64,000 nucleotides of DNA from Anadara kagoshimensis. Lineage: Eukaryota > Mollusca > Bivalvia > Arcoida > Arcidae. The stretch is taken from positions 6,631,886 to 6,695,885 of the forward strand of contig CM037874.1 in the NCBI GenBank assembly GCA_021292105.1, read 5' to 3'. Under the pieces are notes generated by a model that saw nothing but the letters and a program-made list of their open reading frames with translations, made no database searches and had not been told where the DNA came from. How positions within the stretch are numbered: position 1 is the first letter of the stretch; every line of letters begins with the position of its first letter. This document shows, piece by piece, positions 26,301 through 34,206 of the stretch. Made by a program: the position numbers and the translations under genes.

Positions 26301-29300
26301 TAGCTTTGACAGGCCAGTATTTAGACAGTATAGCCTTGACAGGTCAGTATGTTTACAATTTAGCTTTGACCAGCCAGTATGTTTACAATTTAGCTTTGAC
26401 CAGCCAGTATGTATACAGTACAGCTTTGACGGGTCAGTATGTTTACAGTTTAGCTTTGACTGGTCAGTAGCTACACAGTATAGCTTTGACGGGTCAGTAT
26501 GTACACAGTACAGCTATGGCTGGCCAGTGCAATTGTGCATTAATCTTGACTGGCCAGTGTAAAACTCAGTAGATTTTGACAAAGAAGTCTAAGCATGGTT
26601 TTTCTCTTGGTATGTCAGTATAATATTATATATTATATAAATACTGTCAAGCTATAGCTAGGGCAAGATTTAGTAAATCTTTGTTGGGCAGTGGAGTATG
26701 ATAAACATATATCTTAGCAGCTAGAATAAGGCTACATGGATACAGCTAGGCCAGAATAGACTGGTTTGGTGGGAGCAGATATGTATGGTATAGCTTTTGA
26801 CAGGCTAACATTGGTCCACATAATAACATGTTAAGACACCAGTTATAAAAATCAAAACAATGGATATAATGAAATAAAAATTATTAAATGATGTTTTAGT
26901 TTTGAAGGCACTAGTAACAAGTACTGTTCAGACAGTGGACTCCTTCACTGAAAGCTTCAGTGTTGAATCTTAGATTTTTTCAGAATGGGTCATTTTCAAA
27001 ACTTTTGTCTAAAACATCATGATATTAATATTTTGCATTAATATTTTATCAAATATGGCTACTAAGGTCTTAACAATAGTGCCATTTGTGCAAAATAAGG
27101 GGGTCAATGTGCCTTCTAGAATGAACACCGCCCGTCTTATGTTCTGCGATTCATTATTTCACAATGGATCAAATAATTTCTTTCTGTTCTACCAAATGAC
27201 CACTTGTCGATACCGAGGGAAAGGAAAAGACAGCCTCACCCCGTCGTGGTTAGTCTGTTACTGTCCCGTCACAACTAAACCAATATCGGGGGAGGGGTAT
27301 CCTAACCTGTCAGACGACACTATCTGGAATGGAATTAAATGAGTAATATAAGTTTTAATGGCTACCGCTTTTACAGGTGAACATAATCGTTCTTCTCGCT
27401 TTGGCTTTACGTCGATGGATGGTCAAATCGGCGACACATTTATGTTTAAACCAGTGAACATCAAACGTCCATGCTATTTACTATGTAAAGCGAAAGTAGA
27501 CTTGCCCCCTGAGCTGATAAAAGAGTTCCGATTTTAGGGGAGATAACCCCGTTTGGCAAAATTTAGCGCGTGCGCATTGGAATGTGAAAGGGGTCTATTT
27601 AAGTTAAGAAGTCAAGTAAAATCTTAGCTAAGGAATGATTGTTAAACCGGGGCCAGAAGGTCTATTCGTTTAGTCTCTTGGACTAACTTTCTATTAAAAT
27701 TGTCATGCTTAGGTGGAAACAGAAATCCGGTGTCAGATAGATAGATTTGAGGAATTAGTGGGTACAGTACCAATACACGCTGACGGACATCAACATTGCC
27801 ACATAAAACCAGGTGAGTATATCTTTACTATTTACGTTTATAACAACAACAAGAAATACCACAAGAGGAAGGGAAAAAGGAAACCGGATAATTTAAGAAT
27901 CTAGCGCTCTCGTTTGCTAATTCATAAGGCATATGTCAGTGGCTGTTCTTAACTTTTGAGCTTAAGAAAAACAGTCTGCAAGGCCAAAGTTTGTTTGAAC
28001 TTTGAACAATAACATTTTATTGATAATGGATCGAATTGAATTACAATAGGTTGTTATCCTGGCAATGTTTTCTGAAATTTTGTGCCATTTCTGTCATATT
28101 TTAATAATTCCCAGGGGTTCTTGAGATATTTGCTGCTGTTTTGAAAGAGAAGGGTGTTAAAGCTACCCGTGTACCTGAAGAAGTTCTGGACAAAGACCGT
28201 GTATGGAGTAGTCCTGAATTCGCTAGAGGTATGAGTGAGGTTGTAGAGCATGCCAGGAAAGCAAGACCAGTGTTTGCTGCAGCCGGAATCTGGTAAAATT
28301 TTGTCAATCTATATATAATGAACACTCTTTTTAATCTATCCGTGTTATACATAAAATCCAAAAACAAACCTACCAATTCCTTTTTTGAAATAGAACTTTG
28401 AAAACTGACAGAAGTTAAACAGTTGATCTTCAGGAAGGAAGTGATACCGGGTGCTCAGGAAAGGTAGGTAAATCCTGTTAAGCTGGCCACACTCACCATA
28501 TGTCTTTTCTTGAGTCCCTTGTGTTATTGTATGGTTATTTAACTGATGTTGTGAAATCTTATACCGAGTTGACTCGACATTTATAAAGAGCTTGCGACTG
28601 CTCATTTCGAGTCAACGAGGGGCAATTTTTCACAAAATCAGTTCAGAACCTATTTTATATGCATGATAGCAAAATACATTCCATTAGTTCCTCTAATGTT
28701 TAATTTAAATATACCATTTTTTGTCACAGAATTAATAAATATTGCACTAGTTCTTGTGCCATGATCCAGGCGACAGTGTCATGTGACAAAATGTATCATA
28801 TGAAAAAAAATGGATCCGGGAAACTTCGGACCGGAACAAATATTGCGTGCAAATATCGATAATTTTTTTTGCACGCTAACAGCTTTGCTTTATTGTTTTA
28901 TTTTTATGCGAAATGTATATTGCTATATAATAAAACAACTTTCGAGCTGGAAGAGACATAGATTGGGACGTAAAACACTGTGATAATCACCCGCCCACTC
29001 ACCTAAATATTCGTGATGGCTAGAAGTTTTTTAAAATGTTCGAAGTCAACATAATGTCAACTTTGTCTCTGTTTAAAATTCAAACGAACAATTTAATTGT
29101 AGGATAACGGACAAGTTCCTGGGACTACAGACGATGGGTGAGGAGATCCTAGGTCCCGGAAGTGCTATGTTATACGAGACCTTAACAAAACAATTAACGC
29201 TGGAATTTACTTCAAATGACGATGAAGGGAAACCGATAGAAGACATGGTCACACTTGAGCTGATGACACATCCGGGTTATCAAACCAAAGATGTCGGAGG

Positions 29301-29451
29301 TTGCGGAAATGGACCAGACGATTTTTCAGAGTCGCTAGACAGAGAACGCGAAATAAATGTTTTACTGGACAAGCGATTCAGTGGGTTTTATAAGTCTTCA
29401 GGAATCCAGTTGGTTAGTTTTGAGGACTGCGTTAACAAAATGAAAAAATGA
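20219..29451 (+). CDS. YDJC: YdjC-family carbohydrate deacetylase, complete five-exon gene
   Basis: Joining 20219-20387, 22068-22204, 27713-27812, 28115-28292 and 29103-29451 gives 933 nt, or 310 residues plus stop; the human protein is about 323. All introns are GT-AG and every phase matches. Seen: NADDFG at residues 7-12 just after the start; GLHVNISEG at 57-65; HADGHQHCH at 124-132; MTHPGY at 249-254; GGCGNGPDDFS at 260-270; REREINVL at 276-283. In this family the early Asp and the two His motifs bind the divalent metal used to remove acetyl groups from N-acetylated sugars such as chito-oligosaccharides. The animal protein's substrate is poorly known, so the reaction here is inferred from the family. 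There is no signal peptide or membrane segment, which suggests a cytosolic enzyme. The start is chosen because the ADDFG strand normally lies at the extreme N terminus. No catalytic residue appears lost despite heavy transposon load in introns 1 and 2. Confidence 0.95.
20467..20565. repeat. Short imperfect inverted repeat in YDJC intron 1
   Basis: The left arm around 20467 (GACACTTGTTTCCGATA) pairs with TATCAGAAACAAGTGCC around 20553, with an A/T-rich middle. The size and shape suit a small MITE or hairpin relic. Confidence 0.45.
20764..21704 (-). mobile_element. LINE 3' fragment bounded by 57-bp direct repeats (YDJC intron 1)
   Basis: On the minus strand 21640-21104 translates, with a few frame breaks, to a LINE ORF2 C terminus. 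It contains LWQLRISASNDFKRF, ALHDSIIAEVWRYPARYS, RTTCDLCN, HICCGCPAL and a final NDDELFEVLFGRTA before TAA at 21106-21104. The CxxC...H...C pattern is the usual zinc-knuckle-like tail of such proteins. The fragment lies between direct repeats at 20764-20820 and 21648-21704 that agree at about 54 of 57 positions, as expected of an unusually long target-site duplication around a 5'-truncated insertion. It is antisense to YDJC. The clade cannot be fixed without alignment. Confidence 0.75.
22068..22204 (+). CDS. YDJC: YDJC exon 2 (residues 57-102)
   Basis: The acceptor is TATTTTAG/GTTTAC and the donor GAG/GTAACG. It encodes the GLHVN metal-site His and then a GDGFFLG stretch typical of animal YDJC proteins. 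It enters in phase 1 and leaves in phase 0. It lacks an ATG-initiated long frame, so it is easily missed by ORF scanning. Confidence 0.93.
22403..22730 (+). mobile_element. tRNA-derived SINE (family C) in YDJC intron 2
   Basis: The head resembles a tRNA, with A-box-like TAGCCTAATTGGTAGAGTG and B-box GGGTTTGAACCCC. The body includes TAGTGACTGTTC and CGCCAAGCACT. The tail reads ATATCTCGACATAAGTG and then GGACGTAAAA, ending in CAATCAAT. It matches the copies at 36868, 408 (-) and 55010 (-). Confidence 0.8.
23067..23285. mobile_element. MITE family B copy 3, left half (split by insertion)
   Basis: It starts CCCAGTTTCACAATTATTCC and continues to ACACCTTAATTTCCTGAATA near 23220. The missing right end lies at 27598-27657, ending AAACCGGGGCC. 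The two halves are separated exactly by the 4.3-kb TIR element. Confidence 0.75.
23623..23834. mobile_element. MITE family A, copy 3
   Basis: The left TIR is GTTACAGACCTGTCGAAAG followed by TTTAACACTGAGCTAACG, and the right TIR is TAACTTAGTGTTAAATTTTC then GACAGGACTGTAC. It is nested in the 4.3-kb element. The middle differs from other copies, so conservation is mainly in the termini. Confidence 0.8.
24213..24300. repeat. A-rich simple sequence (A18 tract and A/T-rich tail)
   Basis: A run of 18 A at 24213-24230 is followed by an A-rich low-complexity stretch to about 24310. Confidence 0.8.
24571..24886. repeat. Two short tandem duplications
   Basis: A 31-bp unit (CACCAGTTGTATGGAGATAA core) occurs twice in 24571-24630. 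A 28-bp unit (CAAAATGTGCAAAATAGCAA core) occurs twice in 24830-24886. Both lie in YDJC intron 2 inside the 4.3-kb element. Confidence 0.8.
25204..25452. mobile_element. MITE family B, copy 4
   Basis: It starts TTCCAGTTTTACAATCATTT, has AAGATTTTCCTTAATTGAAA internally, and ends with the inverted GAGGAAAATCTCAAATAAGG then AATGACTGGAA. It lies inside the 4.3-kb element. Confidence 0.7.
25789..26580 (+). repeat. 30-bp minisatellite, about 26 copies
   Basis: The unit is TAGCTTTGACNGGYCAGTAT then GTWTACAGTA, exactly 30 bp, so copies align in register every 60 bases. From about 26041 to 26280 two alternating variants (TTTAGCTTTGACCGG and TATACCTTTGACGGG) form a 60-bp higher-order unit. Because 30 is a multiple of 3, several frames stay open across it, producing a 264-codon frame at 25768-26562 that is a by-product of the repeat. 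It is intronic (YDJC intron 2). Confidence 0.95.
27598..27657. mobile_element. MITE family B copy 3, right half
   Basis: AAGTTAAGAAGTCAAG... to AATCTTAGCTAAGGAATGAT and AAACCGGGGCC is the inverted counterpart of the left terminus at 23067. It completes the MITE interrupted at 23285. Confidence 0.75.
27713..27812 (+). CDS. YDJC: YDJC exon 3 (residues 103-135 and first base of 136)
   Basis: The acceptor is CATGCTTAG/GTGG and the donor CCAG/GTGAGT. It carries the family signature HADGHQHCH, with the His and Asp residues of the active site. It lies only 115 bp downstream of the right end of a 4.3-kb inserted element. Confidence 0.95.
28115..28292 (+). CDS. YDJC: YDJC exon 4 (residues 136-194 and two bases of 195)
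   Basis: The acceptor is AATTCCCAG/GGG and the donor ATCTG/GTAAAA. It encodes the helix region after the His motif, ending in AAAGIW. The Trp codon is split 2+1 with exon 5. Intron 3 before it is the shortest of the gene (302 bp). Confidence 0.92.
28410..28510. repeat. Dispersed repeat family F, copy 4 (YDJC intron 4)
   Basis: The core is AGTGATACCGGGTGCTCAGG followed by AAAGGTAGGTAAATCCTGTT and AAGCTGGCCACACTCACC. It is shared with the copies at 1668, 5764, 18815 and 32800. Confidence 0.6.
29103..29451 (+). CDS. YDJC: YDJC exon 5 and stop (residues 195-310)
   Basis: The acceptor is TTAATTGTAG/G. It encodes ITDKFLGLQTMG, the MTHPGY motif and the GGCGNGPDDFS loop, and ends KMKK-stop at 29449-29451. 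This is the largest exon and the only one that stands out as a long ATG-led open frame by itself. Confidence 0.95.
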
Positions 29452-29583
29452 TTTAAACAGTAACAAGTTTTAGTTGTTGTTTAGGATCCATGTATACGGT
29501 GCTTTATTGTTGATTTTGGGGTAGATAAAAGATGATTTTAGTCAAATGAATGAAAGGTCGAAATTTTACTAATGCAATGAAAG

Positions 29584-29589
29584 AATAAA
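29584..29589 (+). promoter_or_regulatory. Polyadenylation signal AATAAA of YDJC
   Basis: A canonical AATAAA lies 133 bp after the YDJC stop codon, giving a short 3'UTR. It precedes the ATT microsatellite at 29637. Confidence 0.6.
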
Positions 29590-29636
29590 TTAAACTTGCG
29601 AAAATTAATTAGAAATGTTCTGTTGATTTTAGTTTA

Positions 29637-29664
29637 TATTATTATTATTATTATTATTATTATT
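29637..29664. repeat. (ATT)n microsatellite
   Basis: About nine ATT trinucleotides shortly after the YDJC polyadenylation signal. Confidence 0.95.
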
Positions 29665-30373
29665 GGTTTCGGCATACAATGAGATATTTACAAAATAACA
29701 TTTATGATATATATTGGCATAAACTTTCAAAACAGTAAATAACATGAGCGAAACATAACATAGACATTATATAAAGATAGAATATTATGTATTTTACTGT
29801 CTCTAATATCTGAGGTTGTGGCTTTGGAGAGTATCAATAAACTGTGTTTTTAATCTGTAGTTATCTACATGTATTTAAAAGATCACGCCATGAACTAAAT
29901 TACTGAGATCTTGCCACTTCATTTAGTCTGTGTTTTTGAATAGGTTTCCCAAGAAATGTAAAATATTTTACGTTTAGTGCGGTTATTGAGTTCCACGTTA
30001 AAGATCTATTACTTCTGATCAAACGCATTCGCGAATTTTACAGATTTGTCATGTGCTGTTTTTTAATTTCTATTAAAATAATGCATTCAAAAACAACACA
30101 TGACAGCTTAAATATTTGAAAACATCATATATATTTGATTTGTAAGATTGGTATTTACAATCACTTTCCGATGTTTTTGTTAAAAGACATGATTTTAAAT
30201 ACATTCGGTACTAAAGATCTCCATTAAAGTTGTACCTCTGTTTAAACTTTCTACGTACCCTGTAATAATCCACGGTTGTTATTGAATAAGTATAAGATAA
30301 ATTTATGGATGTTTTTATTACATAACCACATTTCAAATCGTGTTGTTAATTATGAATTCATGCATACGGTGCT
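29665..30373. other. Gene-free stretch downstream of YDJC
   Basis: No repeat or coding signal recognised between the ATT microsatellite and MITE A4. Confidence 0.4.
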
Positions 30374-30560
30374 ATAGTATAAGCCTGTCGAACGTTTAAC
30401 ACTGGGCTAAGGAAAAGGAATCGAAGCTCGGCTATCGAGATTTAGATAACTTGTGAACGAAAAGCAATGACAGCTTCCGGAACCCGAGGGGGCCAATCTG
30501 AGGTGCCGATTTGCTACTAACTTGTTAGGTTAGTGTTAAACTTTAGTCAGGTTTTGAACT
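30374..30560. mobile_element. MITE family A, copy 4
   Basis: AAGCCTGTCGAACGTTTAAC then ACTGGGCTAAGG at the left, and GTTAGTGTTAAACTTTAGTC then AGGTTTTGAAC at the right. The right terminus is diverged. Confidence 0.72.
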
Positions 30561-30944
30561 GTGAATTGTTGATTTTAAGTTATTTCATAAATGATTTTAT
30601 AGTCAATTAAATAAAAGAATAATTAAAGCTGCCGCACGAAGTTTATTTTTTGTCATTTTATTAATTAAACTTATACGAGTCATTGTTAATCAATTGATTA
30701 TGTAGTACATTTTAGTTGTTAGCAAGCAGTTAGCGTGGGAATTCGCTTGAAAGAAAAATTGCGTGTTCTATTATTTATTGATTGATGAATTGGTAGTTTT
30801 TCTCGGTTTTTTTAGCTATCCATTCATCATTTAAACAAAAACAAAAAACTTTTCAAATTTTTCACAAGTAGAATATGATAATAAATTCTCCATTATATTC
30901 TATACTTTATACTAATTGCCAATAAAATATAGGTTGAGTGGAAT

Positions 30945-31145
30945 ATAGTAATGGCGTTACACACCAGCCAAGATTATTTCACTTATATCGAGATGGTCAC
31001 TTCATGATACCGCCGTATCCGGAGAAAATCACCGACCTAAGGCATGTGGACTAACAAACTTTCTCGCACCAGGACCCGTACAGATTTGGATTAGAACCCA
31101 GACAGTGAAAGGCACTGTGATCCGTAACCATGCGCTTTAAACTAG
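30945..31145 (-). mobile_element. SINE (family E), antisense
   Basis: On the minus strand it reads CACTGTCTGGGTTCTAATCC (B-box-like), TTTTCTCCGGATACGGCGG, then CTCGATATAAGTGAAATAAT and CTTGGCTGGTGTGTAACGCC. This order is a known molluscan SINE layout. It shares the ATATAAGTGAAATA 3' segment with family C. Confidence 0.6.
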
Positions 31146-31421
31146 GCAAGCATACATCCCTAGACGTGTAAATTAACCGCAAATGTAAGAGAGAAAAGAT
31201 TTTATTAAAAATCCAGAATTCAAGGGTTACAAAAGAATACGGAAGTTGGTCAGTGATGCGTCCTGAACAACACGGCAGGTAGTAGTTCATGCTCACAAAA
31301 TAAAGTCCATCAGCAGTGACATCTAGAATACCATAAAGGAAATTATTAGGACCAACCCTTTTTCTGTTTTTCATCAACGCGATCGCTGAATATCTCAATT
31401 CCACGTGTCATATACCATTCT

Positions 31422-31504
31422 TTTAATTTAATCGTAAAATACATTCCAAAAAAAAATGGTACAATGTATATACCAATTTTGAATGTATTTTATGATTAAA
31501 TTCA
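31422..31504. repeat. Inverted repeat of about 29-bp arms
   Basis: TTAATTTAATCGTAAAATAC then ATTCCAAAA at 31422-31450 is matched by TTTTGAATGTATTTTATGAT then TAAATTCAA at about 31477-31505. It directly precedes the LINE relic. Confidence 0.65.
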
Positions 31505-32300
31505 AAAATGCTATAGACACACGAATTAATCTATTTGCAGATGATTGTCTTATACCGTTCGATAACTTGAACTCTGAGAACGACCAGAAAATACTTAAAG
31601 AAAAACTTTACACCTTGGTTAGATAGACGCGGACATGTTAAATAGAATTCAATGTCACCAAATGTGCAATCATATCAAACAACAAATAAGAGACAGAAAA
31701 ATCATTCCATCTATACCAAGTTGAGGGGCATATCTTGGTCATCGTAGAACACCAACCGTACCTAGGATTTGAACTTAGTAACACCGCAAAGTTCAACTTG
31801 CACATAGAAGATATTTACAGCTCTAGAGTATCAAGTGAGAGGTCTAAAGCGGAATCCGTAACACACTGTCCAACCAAAGCGAAAGAACGAGACTCTACTG
31901 GCCTAGTAAGACCAAAGCTTGGATATAGCTCTACCATCTGGGACCTTAACACGGTTACCAACTAGAAGAAATTGGAGCAGAGATTTGTACTGAATAAGAA
32001 GCTGAACAAACCAGAATCGGTAACATCAATGGTCAAACAGCTGGTTTAGATCTGGAGCACATTGGACGAGAAGCCTTGTTATATAAAGAAGTTCACCGCC
32101 TGACTGCCAGATAAATACCAACCAGTGCAGTGCCTTGGTCCGTCCAGTCAATCAGAATCAACCACTAGATAAAGTTTATAGTGTGCTCCACATCTATAGA
32201 TACATACCGTTACTCATTTTCCCAGGAGCAGCCATTTCATTCGGTTGTAGCTGCACTAGATCGTGCCAGCTTCCGAAAACCAGTGGAGCACCATAAACAA
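31500..32300 (+). pseudogene. Decayed LINE reverse transcriptase fragment
   Basis: With several stops and shifts, the plus strand reads NAIDTRINLFADDCLIPF (the FADD catalytic motif of reverse transcriptase), EFNVTKCAIISNNK, VEHQPYLGFELSNTAKFNLH, CPTKAKERDSTGLVRPKLGY, YSSTIWDLNT and SVTSMVKQL. This order is that of the RT/thumb region of Jockey/CR1-type non-LTR retrotransposons. No intact frame longer than 76 codons remains, so it cannot be active. The 5' part of the element is absent. Confidence 0.8.
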
Positions 32301-32662
32301 CCCGGAAACGTTGTTCATTATACAAGCACATGTTTGCGTATTTATTTTACTGAGCTCCAGACCACACTGCACACAAGTACGATATCTGGTTGCGGTGTTC
32401 ATCAAGTAACGATTTGAAGTTACAGTTAACTTACGTGTGTTTGCCACATTTTTTCGTTTCTTTGTCTTTTGTATTCCGTTATCAGTGACCGGTTCGTGAA
32501 GGACTTTTCATGTATCCTCACCGTGAGTCATGGATTTTCAAATATTGTCAATCGGGTCGCAATGCTAGGTAAGTGTAAATGACAAAATCAATTCCATGTG
32601 CAATGACAGAGGAGTTTAAAGTGATTTACTCTACGTGTTTCTTCAACGAAACAGTCATATTC

Positions 32663-32845
32663 AAAAACAAACATACTAATCCATGTCCGAATCACAATCC
32701 AGAAGCAAAGTAAAAACAAACATACCAACCCATGTCCAAATAACAATCTAGAAGCAAAGCAAAAACTTTGGAACTGACATGTCAGATTAGATATGTGAAC
32801 TTCCACCAGGGAAGTGAGGCCGGGTGCTCTGGAAGGGTAGTACAT
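32663..32845. repeat. Dispersed repeat family F, copy 5, with 49-bp tandem duplication
   Basis: AAAAACAAACATAC..AATCCA or CCCATGTCC..GAAGCAAAG occurs twice 49 bp apart (32663, 32712). ACTTCCACCAGGGAAGTGAG then GCCGGGTGCTCTGGAAGGGT follows. Same layout as the copy at 5673. Confidence 0.65.
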
Positions 32846-32881
32846 ATACCATTTATATATTATACACCATTTTTGAATATA

Positions 32882-32883
32882 TT

Positions 32884-32930
<47 letters not shown>

Positions 32931-32933
32931 TTT
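32882..32933. repeat. (TTTA)n microsatellite
   Basis: A 52-bp near-perfect tetranucleotide run directly follows repeat F copy 5. Confidence 0.95.
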
Positions 32934-33668
32934 GTGGTTTGGAATACGGGCATTTGTTCGATATAGCATTTTGTATATTGATGACTAACGAAAAACTTTC
33001 AATGATTTTTAAGAAAATTTATTTGTTTCTTCTTAAATGAAGAGCATTTCTATCTATCACCAAAATAAACTTTTGCTAAACAAATTTACGTTTAATGCAC
33101 ACGTATTTACTTTTGAAGTTTGTGATAAATACTTCGCACGAATTCCGGAAATTAAGTCCATCGCGTTTTTCAGTTCGGGTGATAGATTGTATAAGTTACT
33201 TCCCAGTACCAACTATTTGCAAACATTTATCTTGTGTACTGGTAATAATTCGTTTCTAATCTCCTTTTACGCATCTTACACTATTTTAAAAAACTGTTAA
33301 GTATTGCATTGTACATAGAACATAAAAATGCAATTCTACGTAGACTAATTCCAGCTTTAGGTATACCTTAACACAAGCATAAACATTGAATTACATAAGT
33401 TCCAGCTGCCCAGACTTGTGCAGCACAGTAATGTTATTCGGTTCTTTCTGTTATTATATGCTTCACAAACACACGTCGTTTTAATTACACAAGGTTCTGG
33501 ATCTTGATGTATGTATACAGACATGGAAAAAAACAACTTTCAAGTTCTTAGAAGATTAATTCGTAAAGGCGGACACATATAATAATTTATGACCTTGGGG
33601 GGTGACGCTTCTGTTAATTTCATATTGTTGCTCAGAAGTGCCAATCCGCTGTCATGATAGTGTGACAG

Positions 33669-33877
33669 ATACAGTACATGCCTGTCGAAAGTTTAACACT
33701 AAGCTAGCGAATAAGTTCTTACTTGGTCAGTAACTCTTCTTGGTCCCTCATTAAATATATCTCTGTGGCTGCTCTTGGAAATTTTTGGCCACTAACTACC
33801 CATATCTAGATCACTCAACAGGGGAGCTTTGCCTTTTTCCCTAGCTCAGTGTTAAAACTTTTGACAGACCTGTTCTA
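33669..33877. mobile_element. MITE family A, copy 5
   Basis: ATACAGTACATGCCTGTCG, AAAGTTTAACACTAAGCTAG at the left, and CTAGCTCAGTGTTAAAACTT then TTGACAGACCTGT at the right. It directly adjoins the dimeric SINE. Confidence 0.8.
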
Positions 33878-33894
33878 AACATATATGTAACAGT

Positions 33895-34206
33895 AAAGAG
33901 AAAAAATGCAGGGTCGGACAAGGGATTGAACCTGGGATCGACCTCCTGCACAATAGGCGAGTGCTTTACCACTGAGCTACCCAGACCGCTACATTCCTCC
34001 CTTCCTTTTTTTTAATTCAACATCCTTGAATCTTAACTACCAGGTTGCACCCTGGGACCAACCTATTGGTTGGCCACTTCCCAGGGTTGGATGAGCCCCC
34101 AAATATAACATGAAAGAGAAAAAATGCAGGGTCAGACTGGGGATCAAACCCGGGACCTCCTGCACTATAGGTGAGTGCTCTACCACTGAGCTACCCAGAC
34201 CGCTAC
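33895..34206 (-). mobile_element. Dimeric tRNA-derived SINE
   Basis: Two tRNA-like heads lie on the minus strand at about 33990-33908 and 34205-34123. Each reads GGTCTGGGTAGCTCAGTGGT (A box), then GGTTCAATCCC or GGTTTGATCCC (B box). The spacer has CCAACCTATTGGTTGGCC hairpins. ACATATATGTAAC on the left and ACATATATGTTAC on the right look like a target duplication. A loss of CCA-end structure and the doubled head argue against functional tRNA genes. Confidence 0.7.

Larger units (their letters stand above)
23286..27597. mobile_element. 4.3-kb element with inverted ends, inserted in a MITE
   Basis: The ends are inverted copies: 23286-23315 begins TAGACCCCTTTCACATTC and 27568-27597 ends GAATGTGAAAGGGGTCTA, with about two mismatches in 28. 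A second inverted block, GGGGGCAAGT near 23393 against ACTTGCCCCC near 27501, suggests subterminal repeats. The flanks are consistent with a TA target duplication. Inside are MITE A3 (23623-23834), MITE B4 (25204-25452), a 30-bp minisatellite and no recognisable transposase. The left 300 bp are CpG-rich (TCTCGCGCGA, CTCGCGGG). It is probably a non-autonomous DNA transposon, family unknown. Confidence 0.65.

Noticed and set aside
25768..26562. 264-codon open frame with a SFDRPVCIQY-type repeat
   Set aside because: It follows exactly from a 30-bp minisatellite whose length is divisible by three; other frames are open as well, and the region is intronic to YDJC inside a transposon-like insert.
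28101..28376. Minus-strand frames opposite YDJC exon 4
   Set aside because: They are shadows of the spliced plus-strand exon, which has the correct phase and family sequence.
31051..31404. 117-codon minus-strand frame
   Set aside because: Its 3' half reads through a SINE; no family motif.
33037..33300. 87-codon plus-strand frame as a possible first exon of the J-protein gene
   Set aside because: The possible donor after 33241 would leave phase 1, whereas the next exon needs phase 2; the protein shows no J-protein N-terminal feature.
33908..34205. Possible tRNA genes on the minus strand
   Set aside because: Heads are doubled, end in SINE body sequence and lack a clean acceptor stem; a SINE explains them better.
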